From the NCBI RefSeq assembly GCF_002220095.1, contig NZ_CP022372.1, positions 1-64,000 of the forward strand: a stretch of 64,000 bases of DNA, read 5' to 3'. The first letter of the stretch is position 1, and every line of letters starts with the position of its first letter. This document shows, in pieces, positions 37,642 to 46,285 of the stretch. The notes under the pieces are model-generated. The model ran no database searches, had not been told where the DNA came from, and saw only the letters and a program-made list of their open reading frames with translations. Made by a program: the position numbers and the translations under genes. The stretch comes from Bosea sp. AS-1. Lineage in GTDB: Bacteria; Pseudomonadota; Alphaproteobacteria; Rhizobiales; Beijerinckiaceae.

Positions 37642-38532
37642 ATGGGGAATCTGAATTACAATCACCTGCGCTACTTCTGGGCGGTCGCGCATGACGGCAA
37701 CTTGACGCGCACAGCGGAGCGGTTGAATCTCACCCAGTCGGCCCTGTCAGTGCAGATCCGTAAACTTGAGCAGCGCCTCGGCCATCCGATGTTCGAACGG
37801 CGGGGGCGTCAGCTGCATCTGACCGAGGCCGGACGAATAGTCCTCGACCACGCCGACGCCATCTTCGCAACCGGCGAAGAACTTCTTGGCACACTGCGCG
37901 AGGCGGGCACGGCGCGGCAGGCGCTGCGGGTCGGTTCGCTCGCGACCCTGTCGCGCAACTTCCAGATGGAGTTTTTGCGGCCCGTCCTCGGGCGCACCGA
38001 TATCGACCTGATCCTTCGCTCAGGCAGCGTCGCCGAACTGCTGCGCGCGCTCGAAGCACTCAACCTTGACGTGGTGCTGATCAATCAGGCACCCGCAAGC
38101 GACGCAGTCACCCCCCTGGTGGCGCATCGTCTCGCCGCTCATGCGGTCAGCCTGGTGGGCACCCCCGATCGTTTGCGCGGCAGCGCGAGTTTGGCTGATC
38201 GGCTGAGGGCACATCCCGTAATCCTGCCCACCTTGGACAACAGCGTGCGCACAGGGTTCGACGCCCTCGTGGACAGTCTGGGCGTCCGGCCACAGATCGT
38301 CGCTGAAGTCGAGGACATGGCGATGATGCGCCTGCTCGCGCGCGAGGATGTCGGGTTGGCGGTCCTCCCGCCGATCGTGGTGAAAGACGAGATTGTGGGC
38401 GGCGTGCTGGTCGAAGGTGACCCTCTGCCCGGCATCGCCGAGACATTCTACGCAGTCACTATGGCGCGACGGTTTCCCAATCCACTGGTGCGCCGGCTGG
38501 TCCAGCCGGCGCACTCTCTGGAGACAGCGTGA
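37642..38532 (+). CDS. LysR family transcriptional regulator (DAB-linked)
   Basis: A 296-residue LysR-type regulator. N-terminal helix-turn-helix NYNHLRYFWAVAHDGNLTRT and AERLNLTQSALSVQIRKLEQ; C-terminal substrate-binding domain (about 95-290), with FQMEFLRPVLGRTDIDLILR. NhaR-like proteins share this N-terminus. I chose ATG 37642 because LysR alignments begin here; ATG 37612 and TTG 37606 are possible but would place the palindrome inside the gene. Divergent orientation suggests it controls dabB-dabA in response to carbon supply (inference). Confidence 0.85.
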   Translation: MGNLNYNHLRYFWAVAHDGNLTRTAERLNLTQSALSVQIRKLEQRLGHPMFERRGRQLHLTEAGRIVLDHADAIFATGEELLGTLREAGTARQALRVGSLATLSRNFQMEFLRPVLGRTDIDLILRSGSVAELLRALEALNLDVVLINQAPASDAVTPLVAHRLAAHAVSLVGTPDRLRGSASLADRLRAHPVILPTLDNSVRTGFDALVDSLGVRPQIVAEVEDMAMMRLLAREDVGLAVLPPIVVKDEIVGGVLVEGDPLPGIAETFYAVTMARRFPNPLVRRLVQPAHSLETA

Positions 38533-38622
38533 CGAGGCACCGGACAATAGAGCCGCGGCCGATCTCGACATGCGAGGCGAGATCACCTCACTTCAGCCTT
38601 GACCTTGAGACCGAGCCACGTC

Positions 38623-39105
38623 TCAGCGATCGCGCGTCTCTGTTGTGCAATTCGATGGAGAATGACACTTCATTTTGCAGGTAAATACGTATGCTGCATC
38701 AAATAGATCTTGATGGGCCCATTGATTTCGCGAGCCGATATCACAAGTAAATATTACTTCTAAAGATTCCAGATCGTCCGACAATGTCGGATATAAAGCT
38801 GATTTGGAGCGGGCAATTATTAGATTATTTTGATAAATATCAGTCTTTATGGAAATCAATTCTAATTGAGATGGATCAATAACGCATCCCGTTTCTTCAA
38901 ATAATTCTCGCGAACCAGCTTCTTGCCAGGTTTCGCCTCGCATCTGATATCCTCCGGGCAGTCCAAGCAATCCATAGCCAGGTTCCGTCGCGCGCCGAAT
39001 AAGCAGGATCTGACCTGCGGCATTACATGCCAGTATGAAAACCGTTGTCGGAGCGTTGTCATAAATGCGCCTGCCGTCAACTATGGCGATAGGTCGATCA
39101 CCCAT
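38623..39105 (-). CDS. NUDIX hydrolase
   Basis: A 160-residue NUDIX protein that would hydrolyse a nucleoside diphosphate linked to another group. The NUDIX box is complete: GYQMRGETWQEAGSRELFEE followed by TG, matching Gx5Ex7REUxEExGU. The gene is visibly AT-richer than its surroundings and uses AT-ended codons, suggesting acquisition from elsewhere. It precedes the light-stress island and may clean up oxidised nucleotides, but the substrate cannot be told from sequence. Confidence 0.88.
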   Translation of the reverse strand: MGDRPIAIVDGRRIYDNAPTTVFILACNAAGQILLIRRATEPGYGLLGLPGGYQMRGETWQEAGSRELFEETGCVIDPSQLELISIKTDIYQNNLIIARSKSALYPTLSDDLESLEVIFTCDIGSRNQWAHQDLFDAAYVFTCKMKCHSPSNCTTETRDR

Positions 39106-39221
39106 GGTATTATCCGATATCGCGTAATGCAGTTGTTACGCAGCCAATTCTCAAAATCGATATTTTTGCAGCTTCTGCCGAACCCGGATGATGTAATTAA
39201 AGCATCCTGGATATTTGTGCT

Positions 39222-39971
39222 TCACCAAGCTACGGGTTGGCCACGCCAGTCGTAAAAGCCGCCCGTGGCGTCTGCTTCTAGTTGCTCGACCACCGAGAGA
39301 AGATGTCGCGCGGCCGCAGCGGGAGGGTGAACCTCCAGCCCATAGGCAACGAATGGTTCGGATAGTTTCGTGGCGACGGTACCGGGATGCAACGCAATGC
39401 ACAGTGCTTCAGGAGATCGACGTGCCAATTCAATAGCAGAAGTCCGAACGAGTTGATTGAGCGCGGCCTTCGAAGCTCGATAGGAGTACCAGCCGCCCAT
39501 TCTGTTATCCCCAATGCTTCCCACTCTCGCGGACAGCGTCGCGAAGACGGCTTTTTCAGACCGCGGTAGCCGCGGAAGTATGTGCTTCATGATGAGCGCT
39601 GGTCCGATCGAATTGAGTGCAAAGGAACGCGCGAGGTAGGCCGCATTGATTTCCCGCCAGCTCTTCTCCGGTCGCTGACGATCATCGTGCAGAAACCCGG
39701 TCGCATCTATCACGAGACGAAGTTCTCCCTGATCGGCGGCAAACGCCGCGGCCCGATCGATAGTGGCTTCGTCGAGAAGGTCTATCGATGGCGAACTGCT
39801 GCGACTGAATGCAATCACACGCTCGAAACGTTCTGCTGATCTGATCGCATCAAGCAATGCCCCTCCGATTCCGCCGCCCCCGCCGAAGACGACTGCTATA
39901 CCGCCCTTAGGAAAGGACGCGAGCTCAGAATCTGTCGCAGCTGTAGGAGGACGTGGATGATGATCGGTCAT
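39222..39971 (-). CDS. SDR family oxidoreductase (island flank A)
   Basis: A 249-residue short-chain dehydrogenase with a glycine-rich cofactor loop VVFGGGGGIGGALLDAI and an atypical active-site region: LSARVGSIGDNRMGGWYSYR, then ASKAALNQLVRTSAIEL with Tyr-x-x-x-Lys. A close relative lies at 57299-58015. SDRs of this type accompany the sigma-E/ChrR singlet-oxygen regulon in Rhodobacter (recalled). ATG 39971 is chosen; GTG 40001 in frame is an alternative. No clear sigma-E motif found upstream. Confidence 0.82.
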   Translation of the reverse strand: MTDHHPRPPTAATDSELASFPKGGIAVVFGGGGGIGGALLDAIRSAERFERVIAFSRSSSPSIDLLDEATIDRAAAFAADQGELRLVIDATGFLHDDRQRPEKSWREINAAYLARSFALNSIGPALIMKHILPRLPRSEKAVFATLSARVGSIGDNRMGGWYSYRASKAALNQLVRTSAIELARRSPEALCIALHPGTVATKLSEPFVAYGLEVHPPAAAARHLLSVVEQLEADATGGFYDWRGQPVAW

Positions 39972-40056
39972 CGTTCGCGAGGCCAAAAGTAGCGCGGGCA
40001 CGGGACCGGCGGCGAAATCGAAGTGTTTGATCGCCGCCGATCCTGTAACGAGATGA

Positions 40057-41178
40057 TCACGCAGGAAAGATCCCGCTTAGAGCTTTCATATCGATGAAAT
40101 GACCGGCACGGTCGCGCTTGGAAGCGAGATAGCGGACATTGTGGACGTTCGGGCGTCCCAGAACCCGTTGGCTCGCCGCGACTTCAATGCCCGCGGCCTC
40201 GATCGCCCCGATCTTCTGCGGGTTGTTGGTCAGGGCCACGATACGTGAGACGCCAAGGTGCTTGAGCATGGTCGCCGCAAAGTCGAAATGGCGCTGATCC
40301 AGATCGAAGCCCAGCACTTCATCGGCATCGTAGGTATCCCACCCTCTGCTCTGCAGCCTGTAGGCGCGCATCTTGTTGGAAATGCCGTTTCCACGGCCTT
40401 CCTGGTCGAGATAGAGCAAGATGCCCCCGCGATTCTCGGCCATCCATCGTACCGTCTCGCGCAATTGGTCGCCGCAATCGCATTTGAGTGAGCCGAACAG
40501 GTCGCCGGTGAGACAAGCCGAATGCAGCCGTACGGGCACGGCCGAGTCCAGGTCCGGCCTGCCGACGACGATCGCGACCTGGTCACGCAGGCCCTCGCCG
40601 CCTCGGAAGACAACGAACTCAGTCTCCGGCGCGCCTTCAAGCGGCACCGGGGCACGGCCGGCGATCCTGAGAGAAGCTGCCTGTTCGGCGCGATAGCCGT
40701 TGATCGCGGCGAGCGCGACCTCGACCAGCGGCTCGCTGGCGATGTCTGCTTCGGTGACTGGCACGACAATGACGGCGGGCAGGACGAGCGATAGACGGGC
40801 GAGCTCCAGCGCTGCCTCGTCATGGGGAGAAGCCGGCGCGATTGGCGCATCTACCCGTGCATCGATCTTCAGGGCCAACGTTTCGATCCGATCCAGATCG
40901 ATGGCGGGCAGGACAAAAGCGCCGCTCTCGCCGCGCCCCTTGGCGCCAAGGCGTCGCAGGCGCGCCGCGCTCAGCACGAGGTGGCCAGCACCGCGAGCCA
41001 ACACGTTAAGCCCTCGCACCAGCGCCTCGTCGGCAAGTTCAGCAGAGAGCGTCAGCACCAGCCGGTTGTTGTCTCGCAATAGCACCGGGCGGCCGGAGCG
41101 AAACTCAGCGATCGCTCGATCAACGTTCAGGCTGCCTCGGCTGCCCAGGGAAATAATTTCGTGATCGTATACTATCAT
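40057..41178 (-). CDS. ribA: GTP cyclohydrolase II with inactive RibB-like N-domain
   Basis: First committed step of riboflavin synthesis: GTP to 2,5-diamino-6-ribosylamino-pyrimidinone phosphate. The 373 residues split into a RibB-like N-terminal region (about 1-180) and a RibA domain with the zinc cysteines in SACLTGDLFGSLKCDCGDQL and catalytic LLYLDQEGRGNGISNKMRAY. The N-domain keeps the AIxxFRxGRPVLLRD start but lacks the acidic RibB catalytic loop (DEDRENEG). ATG 41178 with GAGAGA upstream is preferred; ATG 41193 is possible. It lies among photolyase genes, whose flavin and lumazine cofactors come from this pathway. Confidence 0.88.
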   Translation of the reverse strand: MIVYDHEIISLGSRGSLNVDRAIAEFRSGRPVLLRDNNRLVLTLSAELADEALVRGLNVLARGAGHLVLSAARLRRLGAKGRGESGAFVLPAIDLDRIETLALKIDARVDAPIAPASPHDEAALELARLSLVLPAVIVVPVTEADIASEPLVEVALAAINGYRAEQAASLRIAGRAPVPLEGAPETEFVVFRGGEGLRDQVAIVVGRPDLDSAVPVRLHSACLTGDLFGSLKCDCGDQLRETVRWMAENRGGILLYLDQEGRGNGISNKMRAYRLQSRGWDTYDADEVLGFDLDQRHFDFAATMLKHLGVSRIVALTNNPQKIGAIEAAGIEVAASQRVLGRPNVHNVRYLASKRDRAGHFIDMKALSGIFPA

Positions 41179-41193
41179 AGTCAATTCTCTCAT

Positions 41194-41572
41194 CTGGAGA
41201 ATTCTGGAGACGGGCTATTAAATCCATTCTTAAGCAGTGTTCTTTCGAAGAATGGCGCATTTGGATGGCGACTTTCTCCGATTATCCTATTGCGAACGGC
41301 CTTCTGCGTAAGTTGCAATTCAATACGAGCTCTGAAGGCAGTCGGTTCACTTTTTGAGCGCCGATACGAAATCCGGCCTAACGCTCGACCCCTGATGAGG
41401 GGCGATCAATCTGAAGATCGCGGCATACCTGGCTCGTCAGGCGTTCGCAGGACGGGTCGCAGCAACAACCGATCCCTGGGCGTAGGTACGATTGGCCTTA
41501 CCGCGGTTCTGCAGCGGGCGGAAAGCGCCGAGGAGACCAGGTCCTCGATGGTCCGAATCTTGGATTCCGAGG
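41194..41572. other. Unassigned leader region between ribA and trpB
   Basis: About 380 bases with no gene I can support. A plus-strand frame runs through it (41161-41580) but begins inside ribA and matches no family. A second short frame (KIAAYLARQAFAGRVAATTD near 41412-41486) looks coding-like and may be the tail of a lost gene. The first part is AT-rich. The 3' end holds a possible sigma-E-type promoter for trpB. Confidence 0.4.
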
Positions 41573-41600
41573 AGATCTAAAGTGACCCCCAGAACGTACT
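41573..41600 (+). promoter_or_regulatory. Possible sigma-E-type promoter of trpB (weak)
   Basis: AGATCT, 16 bases, CGTACT. It keeps GATC of the -35 and CGTA of the -10 at the exact spacing seen in the six stronger sites, ending 45 bases before the trpB ATG. Two -35 mismatches make this tentative. Confidence 0.35.
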
Positions 41601-41645
41601 TTAGGGGTAAAAATACCTACGTGGCATCAGAGGATAAAACCCATC

Positions 41646-42893
41646 ATGGCTACCGATAGGGTTGGTCTCAATCGGCCTCTCGGCGGGATCAACGCCTCGC
41701 TACGATCAATGCCCGACGATCAGGGTTCATTCGGACGTTTTGGAGGGCGCTTCGTCGCCGAGACGCTGATGCCGCTCGTCCTTGAATTGGAAGAGGCCTA
41801 CAACGCGGCCAAGGCCGATCCGACCTATCACGCCGAGATGACCAGCGGCCTGAAGCATTATGTCGGCCGGCCTTCACCGCTCTACTTCGCCGAACGCCTG
41901 ACGGAGCATCTCGGCGGGGCAAGAATTTACTTGAAGCGTGACGAGTTGAACCATACCGGCTCGCACAAGGTGAATAACGTGCTCGGCCAAATCCTGCTGG
42001 CGCGGCGCATGGGCAAGACGCGCATCATCGCCGAGACCGGCGCCGGGCAGCACGGCGTCGCGACCGCGACGCTCTGTGCCCGCTTCGGCCTGGAATGCAT
42101 CGTCTATATGGGCGCGGTCGACGTCGCCCGGCAGGCGCCCAACGTCTTCCGTATGCAGATGCTCGGCGCCACCGTCGTGCCGGTCGAATCCGGCACCAAG
42201 ACGCTGAAGGATGCGATGAACGAGGCGCTGCGCGACTGGGTGACCAATGTCGCGACAACCTTCTACTGCATCGGCACGGTCGCCGGCCCGCATCCCTATC
42301 CGGCGATGGTGCGCGACTTCCAGTCGATCATCGGCAAGGAAACCCGCGAGCAGATGCAGGAGGCCGAAGGACGCCTTCCCGATTCGCTGATCGCCTGCAT
42401 CGGCGGCGGCTCGAACGCGATGGGGCTGTTCCACCCCTTCCTCGACGACGCATCCGTCGAGATCTACGGCGTCGAGGCGGCCGGCCACGGCATCCTGAGC
42501 GGCCTGCACGCGGCATCCATAGCTGGCGGGCGTCCCGGCGTGCTGCATGGTAACCGCACCTTCCTGTTGATGGACGATGACGGACAGATCAAGGACGCCC
42601 ATTCGATCTCAGCCGGGCTCGACTATCCCGGCATCGGCCCGGAGCATTCCTGGCTGCACGATGTCGGTCGCGTGACCTATCTCTCGGCCACCGACGAGGA
42701 GGCGCTGGAGGCTTTCCAGCTGATCTCGCGGCTGGAAGGCATAATTCCAGCTCTTGAGCCGGCGCATGCCATCGCCAGAGCTTGCGAAATTGCGGCGATG
42801 AAAAGCGCTTCCCACCTCATGGTCGTCAACCTTTGCGGCCGAGGCGACAAGGATATACCCCAAGTTTCAGATATGCTTTCGAATAGAAGCTGA
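41646..42893 (+). CDS. trpB: Tryptophan synthase beta chain (orphan)
   Basis: PLP enzyme joining indole and serine to make tryptophan. The 415 residues have the PLP lysine in [15 protein letters not shown], catalytic Glu in [15 protein letters not shown], the phosphate-binding [15 protein letters not shown], and the end [11 protein letters not shown]. All catalytic residues seem present. No trpA or trpF is nearby; instead it sits between ribA and the photolyases. It may be a second copy used under photo-oxidative stress, when tryptophan is destroyed, or a displaced housekeeping copy; the sequence does not decide. Confidence 0.9.
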   Translation: MATDRVGLNRPLGGINASLRSMPDDQGSFGRFGGRFVAETLMPLVLELEEAYNAAKADPTYHAEMTSGLKHYVGRPSPLYFAERLTEHLGGARIYLKRDELNHTGSHKVNNVLGQILLARRMGKTRIIAETGAGQHGVATATLCARFGLECIVYMGAVDVARQAPNVFRMQMLGATVVPVESGTKTLKDAMNEALRDWVTNVATTFYCIGTVAGPHPYPAMVRDFQSIIGKETREQMQEAEGRLPDSLIACIGGGSNAMGLFHPFLDDASVEIYGVEAAGHGILSGLHAASIAGGRPGVLHGNRTFLLMDDDGQIKDAHSISAGLDYPGIGPEHSWLHDVGRVTYLSATDEEALEAFQLISRLEGIIPALEPAHAIARACEIAAMKSASHLMVVNLCGRGDKDIPQVSDMLSNRS

Positions 42894-43013
42894 TACCTGG
42901 ATAAAAAATTGGGAATAATTATGGAGCTTCAGACAAAATTTTATCAAATATAACCGAAATTATACGCCAAATAATTAACGCGATCTATAAATGGAATTCA
43001 AACAACCGCCTAT

Positions 43014-44582
43014 TTAAGCAGAATCGAACAGGTCACTGCGAAATTTTCGAGGTCTATTTTCATTGATCTGTTCTAGAAAATCACGAGCGTCTCGCCGCAC
43101 GGCAGCGATTTTAACCGGCTCCATGTGGTCGAGAATCCGGTAAGGCATTTTCATGCGCGGGTTTCGTGAAAGTGCACTGCGGTTTTGGATCAGAAAGTTC
43201 CAGTAAAGAAAATTGAAAGGGCAGGCATCCCTACCAGTCTTAATTTTGGGATCATAGACGCATCTTTGACAATAATTCGACATCCGATTGATGTATGCGC
43301 CTGAGGCGGCATAGGGCTTGGAACTCAGTAGCCCGCCATCAGCGAACATGACCATTCCGTGGACGTTTGGAAGCTCAACCCACTCAAATGCATCGGCATA
43401 GACTGCGAGGTACCATTCCTCGATCTCGGCTGGATTTACCCCTGCCAGAAGCGCGAAATTTCCAGTGATCATCAGTCTTTGAATATGATGGGCATATGCG
43501 CTGCGCTTGGTATCCTCGATCGCACACTTCAGGCAATGCATATCTGTTTCGCCCGACCAGTAAAACCAGGGAAGCTGTCTCGTTGCGGATAGGGCATTCC
43601 TGCTCTTGTATCCTGGCATCTCCAGCCAGTAGATGCCTCGAACATATTCACGCCAGCCCAGTATCTGACGGATGAACCCCTCTGCAGCGTTGAGCGGCAC
43701 GCTACCGCTTCGGAACGCGGCTTCAGCAGCGATACAAACTTCCCATGGTTCGAGGAGGCCGACATTGAGATACGGCGATAGGACGGCGTGAAACAGAAAC
43801 GGCTCGTCTGTGGCCATCGCATCTTGATAGTCTCCGAACAACGGCAAATAGAATTCTATAAAGTGCGCTAGCGCAACCAGCGCATCTTCTCTGGAAACCG
43901 CCCAATTAAATGCATCAATATTACCGAAATTATCTGGATAACACCGGTTGGTTAGCAATATGACCTCAGCGGTGATCTCATCAATCTCAAAGCAAATGCG
44001 CTTTGGAGGTTGGATCGATGCCGGCAGCGGCTTCCGATTGGATGTGTCAAGGTTCCAGGTGCCGCCAGCGGGATAATCACCATCCATGAGTAGACCGGTT
44101 CGCCGACGCATCTCCCGATAGAAATATTCCATACGGTAACCCTTGCGGCCGTCCGCCCAAGCCCGGAAGTCCGCGATCGAGCATAGGAAGCGATCGTCGG
44201 CACGAATCTCGATAGGTCGGTCGAACCTCCCGCCCCAGTCATCCATAATGCGTCGGACCCGCCACTCGCCGGGCTCGGTAATCACAATTCGATCTGGATT
44301 ATGGCGCTCTATGGCGCGGTCCAGCTCAGCCGAGAAGGAACCGGTATTGCCCGCGTCCCCAAGCGCGACGTAGTCGACTTCGATGCCGGCGCTCCGAAGC
44401 TCATTCGCGAAGTGCCGCATCGCTGAAAGAATGAAAGCAATCTTTTGCTTATGGTGTGGCACGTAGGTCGTCTCTTCAACGACCTCAACCATCAAAACGA
44501 TGTCGGTATCGCGATCGATTCCTGTGAGCGAGCTGATATTAGGGCTAAGCTGATCGCCCAGGATAAAAATCAGTTTTCTCAT
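43014..44582 (-). CDS. FeS-containing photolyase/cryptochrome, (6-4) type
   Basis: A 522-residue member of the iron-sulfur bacterial cryptochrome/photolyase family (PhrB/CryB), which repairs (6-4) photoproducts with FAD, a [4Fe-4S] cluster and a lumazine antenna. The four cluster cysteines are Cys350 (DMHCLKC), Cys438 and Cys441 (NYCQRC) and Cys454 (DACPFNF), the same numbering I recall for Agrobacterium PhrB. The N-terminus MRKLIFILGDQLSPNIS is typical. ATG 44582 overlaps the DUF2256 stop (ATGA). The gene is AT-richer than its neighbours. It converges with trpB. Confidence 0.93.
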   Translation of the reverse strand: MRKLIFILGDQLSPNISSLTGIDRDTDIVLMVEVVEETTYVPHHKQKIAFILSAMRHFANELRSAGIEVDYVALGDAGNTGSFSAELDRAIERHNPDRIVITEPGEWRVRRIMDDWGGRFDRPIEIRADDRFLCSIADFRAWADGRKGYRMEYFYREMRRRTGLLMDGDYPAGGTWNLDTSNRKPLPASIQPPKRICFEIDEITAEVILLTNRCYPDNFGNIDAFNWAVSREDALVALAHFIEFYLPLFGDYQDAMATDEPFLFHAVLSPYLNVGLLEPWEVCIAAEAAFRSGSVPLNAAEGFIRQILGWREYVRGIYWLEMPGYKSRNALSATRQLPWFYWSGETDMHCLKCAIEDTKRSAYAHHIQRLMITGNFALLAGVNPAEIEEWYLAVYADAFEWVELPNVHGMVMFADGGLLSSKPYAASGAYINRMSNYCQRCVYDPKIKTGRDACPFNFLYWNFLIQNRSALSRNPRMKMPYRILDHMEPVKIAAVRRDARDFLEQINENRPRKFRSDLFDSA

Positions 44583-44737
44583 CTCTGAAGCGGCTTTCCT
44601 TTTGTGTCTCGGCAGCGCTTCGAGCAATATGTGACCTGATCCCAGTTGCGCGCCCATTTTCTGCGCCAGCTGAATTGTCGGCGGCAAACCGGGCACGTCT
44701 TACTTGGAAGGTCGATTTTTCGGCGCATTCGAGCCAT
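44579..44737 (-). CDS. DUF2256 small zinc-ribbon-like protein
   Basis: A 52-residue basic protein with two Cys pairs (KTCPVCRRQFSWRRKWARNW and VTYCSKRCRDTK), the DUF2256 pattern. Such genes are often neighbours of photolyases; their function is unknown. ATG 44737 has AAAGGA eight bases upstream. Its stop overlaps the photolyase start by four bases, so the two are translated together. Confidence 0.85.
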   Translation of the reverse strand: MARMRRKIDLPSKTCPVCRRQFSWRRKWARNWDQVTYCSKRCRDTKGKPLQR

Positions 44738-44822
44738 GCGTTTTGTCCTTTGGCATGGCAGGTCCGTATGGGTTGTTGCCTCAGCCTGCTGAATTCGTGG
44801 GGATGAACTTTGCTCGTTTGCC

Positions 44823-46274
44823 TCAGCCCAGCGCTTCAAACGCGTCGAGCGCGCGGCGACGAGCGAAATCGTGGTCGACGATGCGCGTGGGATACCCTTC
44901 GACTGCGGATGATGCCTGCCACGGGCGATGAACGTCTTGTGGAGGCAGACCCGATAATTCTGGTAGCCAAGCTTTCGCGTAATGCCCACCGCAATCGAAT
45001 TTTTCCCCCTGAAGAGTGGGGTTGAAGATGCGGAAGTAGGGCGCCGCGTCTGCGCCCGATCCGGCAACCCATTGCCAGCTCGCCGCATTGTTGGCCTGGT
45101 CGGCGTCGACCAGAGTGTCCCAAAACCAAGCCTCACCCTGGCGCCAGTCAATGAGGAGATGCTTGACCAAGAACGATGCGGCCACCATGCGAACCCGGTT
45201 GTGCATCCACCCCGTGGTCCACAGCTGACGCATGCCAGCATCGACCAGAGGATAACCGGTCTTCCCAATTTGCCACGCTCGCAGCGAAACGGGATCCTCT
45301 CGCCACGGCATCCGGTCGAACTTCGACTGGAGGTTTCGGGCGGCTAAGGTCGGATTGTGATGCAGTAAATGATATGAGAATTCTCGCCAGCCCAGCTCGG
45401 ACTGGAATTTCTCCAGGTTCCGGTAAGATTTTACGTCGCTTTCAGAGTTCTTTGATTCCGCCGCATGCCATATCTGCCGAGGCGAAATATTTCCGAAGCG
45501 CAAGTAGGGAGACAGGTGAGATGTCGTTTGCCTATCGGGAAAATCCCTGCACTCTGCGTATGTATCGAAGTGATTATCTAAAAACTGCTTGAGCTGCATT
45601 TGGGCACCGGTCTCGCCAGGTTTCCAATTGGAACGCAGGCCGCCTGACCAATCGGGTCCCCGAGGCTCAAGGCATAACTCGGAGAGTTCGACAGCCCGAG
45701 GCGAGTTGTCACCCCAGTCGCCGAAATCCTGCAATGCTACGGGAGCCGCTTGCGGCTGGGCAGGGTCACCCGCTTGGTAAGCTGCGCGCCAAAATGCGGA
45801 AAACGTTCGAAAAGGCTCGCCGGATTTGGTTTTGATCGCCGCCGGATCGTACAGCAAAGAGCCGTTAAAAGTGAGAGCATCGATGCGACGCTGCTCAAGC
45901 AACAATTGTACGGCCGAATCCACCCGTCGTTCGGCTTCGCCATATCGATCATTCCAGTAAACGATGGCCGCCCGGCAGAGGGTGGCGAGGCGCGGGATCA
46001 ATTCGGACGCACGACCCCGATAGATTGAAAGGCGTGTGCCGCGCTGACGCAGGTCCTTGTCCAGATTCTCCAGCGCGCCATGGAGCCACCATTTTGCTGC
46101 CGCCCCGAGAGGACGCAGACCGTCAGATTCTTCATCATACACAAAAACGCAGCGGATTTTCCGGCCGCTTTGTGCCGCGGCAGTTAAGGCCGGATTGTCG
46201 CATAGCCGCAGATCATCGCGAAACCAAACGATCACCGGAGCTTCTGCCGGATGCAAATTCGCGGAAGATGCCAT
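44823..46274 (-). CDS. phr: Deoxyribodipyrimidine (CPD) photolyase
   Basis: Uses blue light and reduced FAD to split cyclobutane pyrimidine dimers. The 483 residues begin with the antenna domain (VIVWFRDDLRLCDNPALTAA) and end with the FAD domain: LGWREFSYHLLHHNPTLAAR, QIGKTGYPLVDAGMRQLWTT, GWMHNRVRMVAASFLVKHLL and FRIFNPTLQGEKFD. ATG 46274 is 11 bases downstream of the hydrolase stop, so it probably belongs to one operon driven by the sigma-E-type promoter at 47193-47220. A second photolyase of another class follows downstream, giving repair of both main UV lesions. Confidence 0.95.
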   Translation of the reverse strand: MASSANLHPAEAPVIVWFRDDLRLCDNPALTAAAQSGRKIRCVFVYDEESDGLRPLGAAAKWWLHGALENLDKDLRQRGTRLSIYRGRASELIPRLATLCRAAIVYWNDRYGEAERRVDSAVQLLLEQRRIDALTFNGSLLYDPAAIKTKSGEPFRTFSAFWRAAYQAGDPAQPQAAPVALQDFGDWGDNSPRAVELSELCLEPRGPDWSGGLRSNWKPGETGAQMQLKQFLDNHFDTYAECRDFPDRQTTSHLSPYLRFGNISPRQIWHAAESKNSESDVKSYRNLEKFQSELGWREFSYHLLHHNPTLAARNLQSKFDRMPWREDPVSLRAWQIGKTGYPLVDAGMRQLWTTGWMHNRVRMVAASFLVKHLLIDWRQGEAWFWDTLVDADQANNAASWQWVAGSGADAAPYFRIFNPTLQGEKFDCGGHYAKAWLPELSGLPPQDVHRPWQASSAVEGYPTRIVDHDFARRRALDAFEALG

Positions 46275-46285
46275 CAGCTTTTGCC

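Noticed and set aside
41161..41580. 139-codon frame upstream of trpB as a leader peptide or attenuator
   Set aside because: It starts inside ribA, has no Trp-rich codon run, and no paired terminator/antiterminator is visible.
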